A stretch of 64,000 bases of DNA. Origin: Tolypeutes matacus (Eukaryota; Chordata; Mammalia; Cingulata; Chlamyphoridae). The stretch spans positions 27,847,048 through 27,911,047 of the forward strand of contig JAKSZT010054334.1 of the NCBI GenBank assembly GCA_026826555.1. Reading direction: 5' to 3'. Positions 21,839-33,809 of the stretch are shown in pieces. How positions within the stretch are numbered: position 1 is the first letter of the stretch; every line of letters starts with the position of its first letter. The notes beneath the pieces are model-generated. The model did no database searches. It was not told where the DNA came from and worked only from the letters and a program-made list of their open reading frames with translations. Made by a program: the position numbers and the translations under genes.

Positions 21839-22243
21839 TGTCTTAGTTCACCAGACTGCGATGACAAAAACCACACAATGGGTCTGTTTAAACAACAGTC
21901 GTTTATATTGACACAGTTTTGAGGCCAGCAGAAGTTTAAAATCAAGAGATCAGCAAAGCTTGCTTTGTCCCAGAGTCTGCAGCATTCTGATGCTGGCAAT
22001 CTTGGGGCTCCTTGGCCTGTATTTCTGCCTCCTGTCACCTCCCCTTTCTGGCTTCTGTGACTTCCACGTTCTCTTTATAAGTCTCCTGCAATAGGGACTA
22101 AGACCTTCCCTAATTCAGTTAGGTCACACCTTAACTAAAAATATCTTCAAAAAGTCTTACTTACAAGTGGGTTCAGACTCATAGGAATGGGATTTAAGAT
22201 TAAGACCATGTCTTTCCTGGGGTTCATAATTCAATCTACTACA
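21839..22243 (-). mobile_element. MaLR-like solo LTR with 5-bp target-site duplication
   Basis: The element starts TG ('tgtcttagttcaccag') and ends CA ('caatctactaca'). It is bracketed by 'cacag' at 21834-21838 and 22244-22248, in the middle of a MIR, so the edges are exact. Read on the minus strand it ends with the usual MaLR 3' text around 'aacagacccattgtgtgg'. It is related to the LTR at 31797-32223: both have 'cttacttaca' or 'cctacttaca', 'cataggaatgg' and 'ctggggt' in order. Its length is 405 bases. No internal region remains, so it is a solo LTR made by recombination. Confidence 0.85.
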
Positions 22244-22325
22244 CACAGCTAGTAATGACAGAGCTGAGCTTTGAACTTTAGATCTTTAGAGTAAGTACCC
22301 TTAACCATTGTGTTTTCACGAGTGA
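22244..22325 (-). repeat. MIR SINE, right part (split by LTR)
   Basis: 'cacagctagtaatgacagag' and 'cttaaccattgtgttttc' complete the MIR begun at 21650. Confidence 0.7.
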
Positions 22326-22930
22326 TATCTATTTGTTACATTATAATGACAATGATTTTAGAATTTCCTGGTTCCACAAATCCACTTTAGATATTTTGGT
22401 AGCTCCAATAGTCCCAGATTAGGTGAATAAGGATTGACTCTACCGATGCAATAGTTTTAGCCAAAGGGGAAAAAGGAAAAAGGGGTGTTGCAGTAGATCC
22501 TTTTTCAAGAACATTATGAACAAGAAGAGATATTGATATCATGATACCATCATGTACATGGGATCACAAGTCAAATTCCAGGGGTCCCTAAAGGCCAAAT
22601 AAAATGGCTAAAGATGTATTTATTGATTGCTGAGGAAGTACTAGCAAGATGCTAAAGCCATAGCTTCCACATTAGTAACTGAATCAGTTTTGTCTCTTCC
22701 AAATGTCTGTGAAAAGAAGTTTATCTCAAGAAGAGAGGGAAATAGACTTTTATTATCGCATGCATGTGCTTAAATGGCATCCAGCAGGCAGAATATGTAT
22801 CTGTCATACTTTTAATTATTTGTTTTTCCATTATAGTTAAAAAGACAATTCAATAGAGAAGAAATAATTTAAAAATATGTTGCACCCTGCATCATTTGAT
22901 AGGCAAAAGGACACACAAAGTTTAGTTTAT
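22326..22930. other. Unique non-coding DNA
   Basis: No gene or repeat recognised. Confidence 0.4.
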
Positions 22931-23075
22931 CAAGGGTTCTTAAAGTTTTGAGGGTCAAGAGCCCTTTTAAGAATCTGATGAAAACCATGGTTCCTCTTAC
23001 CTACTAAAATTCACATAAAGAAAACATTTTTCAGTTCCTTTCAAGGGGTCAATGGACCCTTTATAATCTTTTAAC
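22931..23075. mobile_element. MITE-like old DNA transposon fragment
   Basis: 'caagggttcttaaagttttg', 'caagagcccttttaagaatc', 'tgatgaaaaccatggttcc' and 'caaggggtcaatggaccctt' resemble a common mammalian hAT-type MITE whose ends read 'ggttcttaa'. I cannot name the subfamily. Confidence 0.45.
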
Positions 23076-25489
23076 AAACTTCCAGATTAAATATGTCCAC
23101 TTAATTCTCTGTGTTTCTTAATTTCTCAAATGAACTAATAAGAGATCTAAATGATATACCTAAGGGTTAACTTCCTCCAGGTAACTACTAGTAAATGCTG
23201 AAGCCATGGTTTGATAGTGGGGAATCTGATTCCACAGATCATGCTCTCTACTAAAGCAATCGATTAAGTGATTGATTAACATTAGCTGCTGTTATAACTG
23301 ATATTATCATAGGAAGATAAAGGTGGTACTTTTAGAAAAATGAATAACAAAAGGCAACATTTTTTTTTCTTGAATAAGTGAAAAACAGATTTTCCCCTTT
23401 GATTTAACAATTGTCTCTTTGCTCTACGTTGTAATAGTCAGATAATGGATCTTGCCAACCATTATATGTCTTCACCTCCAGCTGGGGACACATAACTTTT
23501 ATTGTGGTCCATTATCTGGCCATTAGAGTCCACAAGTGTGTCCCTTGACCCTCTACCTCACATTATGCTGAAGAAAGAGGTAGGAAATGTGGAGGCAGCA
23601 GCTTTTCTAGCATCAGAAGTGAAAGGAGCTCCAGAGCCTTCTATATTGAGACCATTCATTTTCCTCCTGCTGTAGAGTCCATCATGCAAGTCATGTGGAC
23701 AAAATTTAGTCTCTTTCTTGATGCTACTTATAGGCCTTTTCTTCTTGCTCTCTCAACTCGTGAATTCAAATCCATTAATAACAAACTTCTACTCAGAATG
23801 TTCAGATAGTTTTTTAATTGGGGGAGGGCATTTAATTGTTCAGAAGTTTTGATAAATGTGTTCAACTTAAGAAAGTTTTGTATTCTTATCACACAAGCTT
23901 TGCTCCCCAAACATAAAGCATTTATGCAATTTCATGACCATCTCTTAAAGGACTTGTGTGGCATATTTTTATTTCCAAAATTAAAGTGAATTATAGTAAA
24001 ATTTCATTAGAGATTTATTTTTCAGAATTTAGTACCACTTAAGATAGGATGCTTACAAAAAAAGTGGGAACCACCACCAAGTATTTCTTTGTTGATGGGA
24101 TCTATGTAGTTTCATCAGGGTTATCCATATTCTCACCTGGAGAGGCAGGAAACTTGAGAGGCCAGGTATCTTAAAACATATGAATCAGGTAATCATTTCC
24201 TTTTCTCCTTCAGAATATTGGCACCCTTGCAAGGGAGTTTTAGCTTTGTCAATTGTCTCTGAGTCAGCCATTGAATTTGGCTGTAAAGGTGCATGAAATC
24301 TAAAAACACTATTCTTATTGTCCTATTTTGCATCATCTTCTGTTTTTTATTTAAAGGCTTCCTCTAGCTCCTTTGCCAATGTTAGCACATACTGATCCCA
24401 TGCTTGCCTCTCAGTTCATTCCACTCATGGTGAATTTACAAAGGTATTTAAATCTCTATTTGTACTTTATATTTTTGTTTGCCTTTTCTTATTAGAAAAG
24501 ATATTCTTGGAGGCTGAGTCCTTGTGTTTCAATATGTAGTAGGTAATGTTTTCTACACATTGGACATTTCAGGAATCCTAAAATAGTGGGCTTTACCCTT
24601 CTTTTCTTACTTTGCTACCTATCTGCTCTCCTTTTCCTCCCACCCCACCTTCCACACACACATACAAACACACACACACATTCTCTATAACCTTTTCTGA
24701 AAAGCACAACTGTGAGTAGAAATTGATGTGGGTTTTCTACATTAAAACCACATATTTGAGAGCAGAAACATCAGTGGAAAGTTGAGTTAGAGTTATTACC
24801 TTTAGGGCTAGGTCAGCTTAAAAAGACCATAGTGAAATCATTGAGCTGATGGCTTGCTGCCTGTGAATCACAGAGTTACAGACATTAACCATTAAAGATC
24901 ACCTGAGGCCCTATCCAATAAATTGTTATATGGCGTGATTGAGGAATCACTACCAATGTTTGCCTTCTATGCACCATCCAAGCTTATCTTTCAAACCAAG
25001 CTTATAAAGTGATGTTGGAAAGTACATGTAAAAACAGGACTAACTTTCCTTGCACCTGACAGAGATAAAAGTAGACACTCCAAGGGTAAACTTATGATGA
25101 AGGAGAAATTGAGGGTCTTCCAATTAACCTGCCAAGTCTCATAGGGCCATTAAAGCTGCCTCATGAACCACCCAAGCATACCAGAGAACTAGAACCTGCC
25201 ATCTGACTGAAGCTAAAGGTTCTTAGGAGTTCATGCTCCAAATAACCCAAAAGAAATTAGGTTCCTTTACCATCCTGAGAATTACAGAGTGGGAGTGAGC
25301 TCTATGAATAACCTGCTGTTTTTGAGGATACAAGTCTGGTCTGCTGTTAGATGCCACTAAAACAAATTCTTTCCCAGTAAGTATACAAGGCCAAAATTAT
25401 GAAGATTGTGAATGCCAGTTAGTTAGGTTTGAACCTGTCAGCAAATGAGTGTCAATAATACAGTACAATACAGATTATCATTACCAGAA
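23076..25489. other. Mostly unique non-coding DNA
   Basis: No gene or clear repeat family is recognised in about 2.4 kb. It contains the CA-rich tract annotated at 24651-24682. Confidence 0.4.
24651..24682 (+). repeat. (CA)n microsatellite, short and impure
   Basis: About 32 bases of CA dinucleotides with TA and AA interruptions; the longest pure run is at the right. Confidence 0.85.
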
Positions 25490-26460
25490 CTTTGTTTCAG
25501 GAAGATTGATCTGAGAACAGTGTGTAAAAGGAGTTGGGAGGGGGAGAAGAGACTGAAATGAGAAGGCTGATTAGAATGGCTTTACAATCTTGCTTAGGAA
25601 ATCAGAATAAATTTCTGAATGGAAATCAGAAGCAGAGTATTGGCACTGTGGATAAGGAAAAGGTGGCAGTTGTGAGCAATACAATGGAAGTAGAATAGAC
25701 AAAGTTGCCTCCAGGTATAAAAGGCAAGAAAAAAATCACCACTACTCTGAGATATCTGGTCTAGTTAACTGGAAGGAAGGTGGTATTATAAATAAAGAAT
25801 AAGAAACATAAGTAGAACAAGCTTGATAGAAAAATGATGAGATCGGTTTGAAAATATTTCAGTTTGAGGGTGAGTGGAATATCCGGAGGAAGATGTAGAG
25901 GCAGTGAGAAAGGTGTGCCAGAGATTTGGGAAAGAAATCAGATCTGAAAATAGAGACCTCATGTGTATGGCTATCAGGAAGAGTATACAAAGAAATGACA
26001 AAGGACAAGAATAGGAACTTGGGGAGGCATCTTAATTTAGGAGAAAGAAAAGAATGAGGGCCCTGAGGAAAGAAAGAAGGGAAGGTCAGAGGGCTAGAAG
26101 AGAACAAAGAGATCCTTCAGAGAAACCAAGAAAGAATGATCTCTTAAAGGATTTATGTGATAGATCTTTGTTTCCAAAATGAAAGTGAACTATAATTAAT
26201 AATTATTTGAAATTTGTTTTTTAGATGTTCAGATCACTGAAGATCACCAAAAGCAATATCCAATTCTCCAGAGAGAAGCAGAAGATTAAGAACTATGAAA
26301 AGGCTATTGGATTTGGCATGTCAACAGTGAGTGGCCCCTAGAGAATAATTTTAGGAGCAAATGATAACAGGAGCTTGGCTACGAAGGAATAATAATTGAG
26401 TAGGGGCATGGAATATAGATTTCTTTCTTCTTTTAAAAATATCTATTGGGTGGTTGGCAA
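25490..26460 (-). mobile_element. L2 LINE fragment
   Basis: On +, 'ggaagattgatctgagaaca' (25500-25519), 'gagatcggtttgaaaatatt' and, further on, 'aggctattggatttggcatg' (26300-26319) follow the purine-rich reverse complement of the L2 ORF2 3' part. Parts between do not align by eye, so gaps or other inserts are likely. Its minus strand would code the L2 reverse transcriptase C-terminal region, now broken. Confidence 0.5.
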
Positions 26461-26734
26461 TGACTGAAAGGAAAGGAAAGAGAATGGTTGCTTAAGAGGA
26501 TAGCCAGAAGAGAGAATTTTTTATTTCTTTGCCTGTTTCCATTAGGCTGGGAAAAATGTTAGCACAATCAGGGTCACAGAATCACTGGAAGGAAAGAATG
26601 TAGATGAAAAGAGAGATTCTTGGGATACAGAGTCCCAAGCAGGGCAAGCAGGGAGTGGGTCAGTTCACAGAGGGTCAGCCTTGGAGAGAAGGATACTGAC
26701 TGGGACAAGAGTGGGAAAAGAGAACAGATCACTC

Positions 26735-26885
26735 ATCACCAAACATCACATGCCAGGCCCTGTTGTCACCGTTAGCGATAGAGCCAAACAGACAAAAATC
26801 CCTCCTCTGCTGAAACTCACATTCTAGAGAGGGAGGGAAAAGGGAATGGATATAGATTATAGATATGAAGACAATAGAAATTGGA

Positions 26886-26925
<40 letters not shown>

Positions 26926-27880
26926 ATATGTGATAGAACCATATATATAAATACATGTTGTTAGATAAGTGCTGTGGAGTAAGGTAAAGCAGAGAAGGGG
27001 GTAGTGAGGAAGTGTCAATTGAAATTTAGATTGGGGTGATCAGGGAAGGCCTTACCAAGGAAGTAATCTTTGTAACAGATTTGAAGGACGTGAGAGAAAA
27101 AGTCAGAGCTGAGTGAAAGAAAGTGAATGTACCTAGTGGTGGCCAGGGTGTCTGTAGGAAAAGTCAGAGAGAGAATGGGGTGGAGAATATATGGGATCTT
27201 GTAGGGCATCATAGTTCATGTTAAGGACTTGACCTTTTACTCTGAGTGAGGTATGAAAGCAATGGACACTTTGGACAGAGGAGTGGTATGATATTTTACA
27301 GGATTCCTTGGTTGCTGTGTTTGGAGAGTTTGTAGAGGACAAGGTTAGAAACAGAAAGGCCAGTTAGGAGGGTACTTAATAACCCAGGTGAGAAATGATG
27401 GTGGCTTGAACTAGCAGAAGGATTGGTGAGAAGTGGTTCGATTCTGGATAAACTTTGAAGGTGCGGCTGACAATGTTTATTGATAGGCCAGTTGTGAGAG
27501 AGAGGTGCCAAGGGTGACTCCATATTTTTTTTCTTGAGCAAATGGAAGATGGAGTTGCCATTTACTGAGATAGATAAATAAAGAATGAGTAGATTTGCAG
27601 GAGTGACAGAAGCGGGAGGTGGATGTGAGGATCTCAGGTTGAGACGTGTTAAGATTTTGAGATGACTACTAGGTATCCATATGGTGATTCCCAGTAAGGA
27701 GCTGGATATGCAAGTCTGGAGTTCAGGAAAGAGATAGTAATTTAGGAGACAGCAGTATTTGAATGGTATTTAAAGTCTCAAGAGTGAATGAGATCATCAA
27801 GAGAGTCAGGGTAGAGAGAAAAGAGAAGAGGTCCAAGGACCAAGCTGGGAGCACTCCAGAGTTGAGAAGTGGAAGACACA
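26735..27880 (-). mobile_element. L2 LINE 3' region, about 1.1 kb
   Basis: The + strand runs, in order, 'caggccctgttgtcacc', 'cagacaaaaatccctcctct', 'gtgatcagggaaggccttac', 'atcttgtagggcatcatag', 'gcaatggacactttggacag', 'gaaatgatggtggcttgaac' and 'agaggtccaaggaccaagct'. This is the reverse complement of the last kilobase of L2, covering the C-terminal part of the reverse transcriptase ORF and the tail. Several overlapping minus-strand frames (27133-27561) are remains of that ORF, broken by frameshifts; one ends in a 'VQATIISH' motif typical of L2. An (AT)n microsatellite interrupts the 3' part. Confidence 0.82.
26888..26922 (+). repeat. (AT)n microsatellite
   Basis: About 35 bases of pure AT dinucleotide inside the L2 copy, followed by shorter AT pieces to 26948. 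Confidence 0.93.
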
Positions 27881-28019
27881 AAGAAACTCAAAAGTTTCGC
27901 ACAAAACTTGAGCTACAAGAAACCTAAAATTTGGTACAAAAAGTGGAGAAGGTTGCATACTAAATCCTTTGATTCTTTAATAAACATGAGGGCCAGGCAA
28001 CTATAAAATCAATAGCTTT

Positions 28020-28256
28020 CTTTGGGAAGGCTACCTCATCCCTCCAAGCATAGGTTATTTGCCTCCATGAAGACCCCATAGAAACTTGTACCTAACTTTT
28101 CACAGTACTGCACATGCAATAATTTTTCTTTCCCTTCCATAAGACTGTAAACCCCTTGAGGGACTGGGTCTATTTGGTTTACCACTGTGTTTGCAGAGTC
28201 TAGCATAATGCCTGGTATAAATAAAGTACTCGATAAAAATTTGAGGAATGAATGAA
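28020..28256 (+). mobile_element. L2 LINE 3' end
   Basis: 'gggaaggctacctcatccct', 'ataagactgtaaaccccttg' (28139-28158), 'cataatgcctggtataaata' and a final 'gaatgaatgaa' follow the L2 tail on the plus strand. It faces the antisense L2 just to the left. Confidence 0.7.
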
Positions 28257-28980
28257 AAGGAGAAGGATTCTGAGCTTGACTGGTTGTGGAAGAATGTGGT
28301 AGAGTAAAGCCAGCAGGGTTAGCCTAAAGATCCCTTGTACCTTCAGAATAGCACCCTGGTCTCCTGCCTTTGTCTACTTTACATCTGGGTTTTGTGACTT
28401 TCACAACCCTGAACTAGTTAGTCTCTTATCTTACATACACATTGTCCAATTCTAGCTACCTCTAATGAATGCCAGCCTTCCTAATCCACATTGCAACTGA
28501 CTTCTGCCACCATCAAGACCACTTCCTTATTCCTTTCCAATTGTGTCTGATTTTACTTCTACTATTCAACAACTGCTTGCCTTAGCCACTGCCTCATCTT
28601 GTTCATGAAAAGTCCAATTAAAATGTTCCTATGCACTTTCCTGAAGTATATAGAATACTTTCACCTAAGGCTTAATATATGATTAAATTAATTGAAAAAT
28701 CTATCTTTCAGGTTACAAAGAATTTCCGTATTAATTCCCTTCTTTTTAAATTTCAATGAAAACACTTAAGAAATTATTCACACTTACAATTCACTTTTGT
28801 TAATTAGGAAAAGATTGTCTTTAAATTGAATTAACTATTTTAAAATAAAATAACTTGAAATCTTTAAAAAGCTCTAAAATTAATTTTAGAGACCTGATTA
28901 TTTTTGCCTGTCAATTCTAAGATGTGTTAGCCTACTTGAAAATATTTCTGGAATGTTTCTGCAAAGAAAAAGGCAAAACA
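28257..28980. other. Unassigned AT-rich non-coding DNA
   Basis: No gene. A pyrimidine-rich part at 28360-28620 could be diverged L2 but I cannot support it. Confidence 0.35.
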
Positions 28981-29462
28981 TGTGGTGGATTAAAATATGT
29001 CTACAACACTCTTTATACTCCTTTCAAAAGATAGAGCCTCGAGTATGGGCTGAGCTTAGTGACTTGCTTCTAAAAAATAGAAAATAAAGCAGAAATGTCA
29101 GAGTTTGATTTTGGAGATGAGTCATAAAATGCACCATAGCTTCTTTCTTGGGTCATTTGCCATGGGGGAGTCAGCTGCCATGAACTGAGGCTCTGAGCAG
29201 AGGCCTACTCTGCAAGAAACTGAGGCCTCCTGCCAACAGCCGGAATGAACTTGTCAGACACTGAGGGAGTACTTAGGAAGCAGATTCTCCAGCTCCATTT
29301 GAGCCTTCTGGTAGATATCTTGAGGTCACCTTAAGCCAGCAACATCCAGCTGAGCCACTTTTGTATTCTTGGTGCACAGAAATATGAGATGAAAAATGTG
29401 TGTGGTTTTAAGCCACTAAATTTTGGGATAATTAGATACATAGCAATAAGCATCAAGTACAC
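28981..29462 (+). mobile_element. MLT1-like LTR (ERVL-MaLR)
   Basis: It starts 'tgtggtggattaaaatatgt' and ends with 'ggttttaagccactaaattt' and 'acatagcaataagcatc'. The inner text 'gggctgagcttagtgacttg' and 'aatagaaaataaagcagaaa' fits the 5' half of MLT1. It lies in the same orientation as the relative at 20365-20701, which is shorter by deletion. Confidence 0.78.
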
Positions 29463-29545
29463 ATGTGAATTTAAAAAATAACATATCTAGTACCTGACAT
29501 AGGTCTTGGAAAAAATAAGTGCTCACTAAATGCTTATGAATGAAT
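29463..29545 (+). repeat. L2/MIR-like 3' tail remnant
   Basis: 'tagtacctgacataggtctt' and 'gtgctcactaaatgcttatg' plus 'aatgaatga' resemble the common L2/MIR 3' end. Short and weak. Confidence 0.35.
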
Positions 29546-31796
29546 GACATTACAAAATTCTATCCCTAAGGCAGAGTATGTATTAATAGAATCAGATCAA
29601 TTATGTTAATAGATTGATATAAAACCAAATGGAATTTTCCAATGGTATGCCTTTGGATATATGGGAAAAATTGCTGTTAGGTCTCAGACTTTACAAGAGT
29701 TGTGCTTCTAGCTTATTGTGATATTGACATTGAATCCTGAGGCATATATTTTACTTCTTGACCTCTTGCTTTGCCTTCTGTGTTGGAGATTAAAGTAAAA
29801 TATGTGAAGTACCGTAGGATATACATTTTTTCGTATTAAGTTTACCCTTGATTAATTATATTATTCTACTTTCAACCTGGTTCCATTTTAAACATCTTTT
29901 TGTATTGTATATAATTGTATTCAAATTCTTTATGCAAAAGGCTGAAAACTGTCTCTAAAACAGTAGAACATAGCTAACAAGAATAAAATTTCTTTATGTT
30001 TATTTAACATGATAGTTATGTTAAAAAATTATATACCAAGAGATTAAGGGGAGATGACATAAAATGTCCCTGTGAAAAAGATAGGGAAGGGATTTTGATA
30101 TGTGCCTACAATGCAATGCTGCTACTGAAAAAGTGAAATCAACCTTGGGCTCTACTTATAGAAGCGAGGAATTTAGACCAGAAAATGGAAGAATTATACT
30201 TCATCCTGCACCCATCAGATTTGTTGCCATCATTTCTATTTCTCTTTGCTTCAGATAGAGAGACAACTCTTTTCTTCGTCTCTTTTCTCCAAGCAAAAGT
30301 AACTCTTGATGGATCTGGGATACTTTTTACATGTGACTTTTCAGAACAAAAAATGAGTTTTCAGTAACAGTGAATATATATAATAATACTGGAAAAATGA
30401 AATCATATATACTCTGCCCACCCACCCATTCATCCATTCATGCAAAATGAACACAGATGTAATATGTAAAAACGAAAATCTTTATATTTGTCATTTTCCT
30501 TTCTCTGAGTCTAAACCATCAACCTTAAGCCAGATGTTTTCAACATAGCAGCTGTGCAGTCTTTTAGTATTTGATTAAGAAATAAAAATGAAAAAAAGTA
30601 TTGTGAACGTTTGGTTGTCATTAAAATAAATGTTTGTGTGAAATCAAAAAAGACAGGAAGAACCAAGCAGGTCAACAAGAGAAGTCCTAGAACATTTCTG
30701 ATTTTAGAAAATATATATTTACTCAGATCTGTTTTTAAAATTCCTGGATGGTTCTATTCTTCCCCACAGTCAGATCAGAAGCAGAAAGGCTATATTTACA
30801 CACATATGAAGGGAATATTGGATAGTTCTGTGGATTGCTGATGGTCCTCTAGCTGGAAGGTCTTAGAGAGCCACAAGACATCCCATGATGTGATAAGTCA
30901 AAGTAAAGTTTCTTTTGGCAGCAACTAATTGTGTCAGGAGATAGTACCCTTCTTTATAACTCGAGCTTCAATTAAGAAAAATCCCAGAGAACTAATGTGC
31001 ACCAAAATTCATGGTCCAGAGAATAGGACTTATCTTGGCATCCCTCTTCAGAGTTTACCCAATTCTTCTACCTTTTGAGCTCTGTATCCATCCACTAATC
31101 TATCCTCCTCCTCCTGTTTGTTTCCATATCGTTTCTAGGATTATCTTCTTGGCTTACCAGCATTTCTCTTCTCTATGGCACTGCTGCTTTTTTGTTAGCT
31201 TGATGTACTTGCTATTGGGATTCTGTCCCCACAGGTAGCCCCTGGGCATAATGTAATATTCCTAGGACACATTTTTTCCACTAGTTTGAGCTTAGTAGAA
31301 ACACTCATATGAATTCAATCAAGAACTATTTACTATAATTCAGAGATGGTCACATACAATTCCTCCAAAGTTGTAGGCAATACCTTTTCAAGTCTTCTTC
31401 ACTAAATTTCCTAAATTTGCTGTCTCACCATCATTCTGATGGTGTACATTTTCTAGGCCAATAGGTCTTTGGCTCTTTGAAGATATAGGTGGTCTTGGTT
31501 ATATTCAACAAGCTGGCTTTTGGAGAGAGGATGGAACATGTTGGCAGGGGAGGAACTGTAATGAATTTGCACTTCTGCCTGGGTGTAAAGCATGGAGAGA
31601 GTCCCTGCAGGGCTTTCTTCTCTCTGTTCATGCTCAGGGCCTGTGGGCACCACCAAGGCATTTCAGCCAGCAAAAAACAATGTGGAGGACATGGTGTAAA
31701 TTCTCTGTACCCCAAAGTCAGAGTTTACAGGCTTGCTCATCAGGGCTATTATAGTTAACCAAGATGTTCTTTTAGTGTTTTTATTTGCTTTTAGGC
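29546..31796. other. Mostly unique non-coding DNA
   Basis: About 2.2 kb without a recognised gene or repeat. Frames up to 94 codons overlap on both strands at 31431-31758 but look like chance. Confidence 0.4.
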
Positions 31797-32223
31797 TGTT
31801 TTAGTTTCCTAGGTTGCTTAAAGCAGATACCATTAAATGGTTCAGCTTGAACAATGGAACCTTATGTTTAGAGTCTGAAAAAGTCAAAGCATCATCAAGG
31901 TGATGTTTTCTTCCCATATCGGCTGCAGGTGATTCTTGACTCCTCTGCCACATGGCAAGGCATATGGCAGCATCTACTGGTCTCTCCTTTCCCTTCCGGG
32001 TTTTGTTGCTATCATCTTGCTTCTGTGGATCTCTCTCTCTCTCTCCATTGTGGTTATAAAGGACTCTGGTATTAGTATTAAGTCTGTTCTGAATAAGGTG
32101 AGTCCCACCTTAACTGAGGTAGCCTCATCAAAAGGTCCTACTTACACTGTGTTTACACCCATAGGAATGGATTATCTTTAAGAACATGTTTTTCTGGGGT
32201 ACATACAGCTTCTAACCATCACA
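31797..32223 (-). mobile_element. MaLR-like LTR, xenarthran type
   Basis: The left end is 'tgttttagtttcctaggttg', with TG at 31797. The right end is 'tttctggggtacatacagct' and 'tctaaccatcaca', ending CA. Inside are 'cacatggcaaggcatatggc' and 'aggtcctacttacac'. The text shares its right half with the LTR at 21839-22243. The flanking 5-mers 'taggc' and 'caagc' agree only in part. Orientation is minus by analogy with that relative. Confidence 0.75.
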
Positions 32224-32304
32224 CAAGCCATGGACAGATTTTAGTTGTTCTGAAGAAATAATGCTCCCTACATTTTCTGTTATTAGCAAATAGTTTCCTA
32301 ATAG

Positions 32305-32335
<31 letters not shown>

Positions 32336-32934
32336 GGGTGCTTAGTCAATGATCTGGAAGGTGCTGCTGAAGGAAAAGTGTGAATACCATTTCTTTATTT
32401 AGGAAAGTAAGCCCCACCCCCACTGCAAGACCTCTGTGTGAGTACAGTTACCTGGATCTTCATGGGGAAATCTTACTCCTTGGAGCCTAGTGTTTTGCCA
32501 GATTTTTGGATCTCAAGAACAAGAAGATACTGACTAGAAAGGCAGCATAACTTTTCTGAGGTCTTTGTACACCACAGAGGCTAAGGTCAGCTGGTTTTAT
32601 TGACTCCAGTGTGGTAAGATGCATATCTCAGCTTACAGAAAAGCCCTGTTTGAAAGCCGCTCTGTACCGATCAGGTACAATGTTCAAGACTGTCTGTTTC
32701 AGAACCTGAGGAGCACAAGGAGGCAAGCAGAAGACTGGAGGATATTCCCAAACTAGAAGATTTCAAGAGGTCAGTCCAAACTAGAAAATGAGGTAGTAGG
32801 TGCTGGGCTCCAGGTAGGCAGAGTCCAGAAAGTTGGGTGGTTTTCAGGAACAACATAGGGTGGGGAGAAAGTGAGTGCTGATTAAGAGAGGCAGTGTGAA
32901 AGACAGTAGTAGAGCTACAGGAGGCACAAGACAA
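32224..32934. other. Unassigned non-coding DNA with a 26-base A run
   Basis: An uninterrupted A run lies at 32306-32331. The text before it has no polyadenylation signal or SINE body, so I cannot call a retroposed copy. No gene is recognised in the rest. Confidence 0.4.
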
Positions 32935-33075
32935 GGAAACTTACTAGTCTGTGACCTTGGGCAAGCCACATAAGGAAAAAGGGAGCATAACTCCTTCCTT
33001 GCTTTGCTTTGGCAATTATTTTGAGGATCAGAAGAAACGATTCAAGAGCAATAAAATAGTTTGCTGCAAATGTTA
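32935..33075 (+). repeat. MIR SINE fragment
   Basis: 'gtctgtgaccttgggcaagc' (32947-32966) is a hallmark of the MIR core on the plus strand. Downstream text is diverged. Confidence 0.5.
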
Positions 33076-33809
33076 GCTGCTCCAGGGCCTGGTCTTTACT
33101 TTTCTTGAATTAAAAAAAAAAAAAACTGTGAACTTACTGTGTTTGAGGCATTCTGTTACAGCCTGCTGAGCAGTATGAAAGCTTTGGTTTTGGATGGTGA
33201 TCAGAGGCCAGTTAGAGACCTATAGGTACACTGAGTCATGAACAGAGCTACTAGAATTTTCTCCCACCTCCTTGGACCCTACAGAGCATTTTCTTCATTT
33301 CTTTTCATTCACCTGAATGGACTGCAGACTTCTCTCTTTTCAGCATGTTTTTTTTTTTTTTTTTCATTTAATGACAGTGGTTCTGAATCTTAATGAGACA
33401 TTAAATTATCTTTTCATCTTCTAACCACAAATTTTGGGACAATGAATCCATTTTTTGAAAGGTTGACATAAATTTTCAGGGGTTAATTTATGTAATGAGC
33501 AATATGTCAGAAGCAAGGCAAGAAGCAAGAACTTCAGTTCTGGCACGAAGATGTTACTCCACTAACACTAAACTAGTTCACTAAATCAGAACTATTCCAA
33601 AATGGAAAGCTCAGCAGGTTTAATGATATGTATGGAACAGCAGAATAAATTTGATTTCCCAACTCCAGTCTGCACAGTTCATTATTGTACTACTGTCCTT
33701 GTATTCAAAAGCCATTGTGGACTTTCTATGTCCAAGGCATTGTGCTAAATAATGTAGACAAAAACAAATATAAATAAAATACATCCTGCTTATTTTGTCC
33801 ATTCTTTCC
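33076..33809. other. Mostly unique non-coding DNA
   Basis: No gene. A 17-base T run lies near 33348-33364. The text near 33720-33780 could be an L2 tail. Confidence 0.35.

Noticed and set aside
26888..26948. Possible CRISPR-like or regulatory repeat
   Set aside because: It is a plain AT microsatellite with no spacers; the host is a mammal.
27133..27561. Overlapping minus-strand frames as a gene
   Set aside because: They are frameshifted pieces of an L2 reverse transcriptase C-terminal region.
32306..32331. Poly(A) run as the tail of a processed pseudogene
   Set aside because: No AATAAA at the right distance, no body and no target-site duplication could be found.
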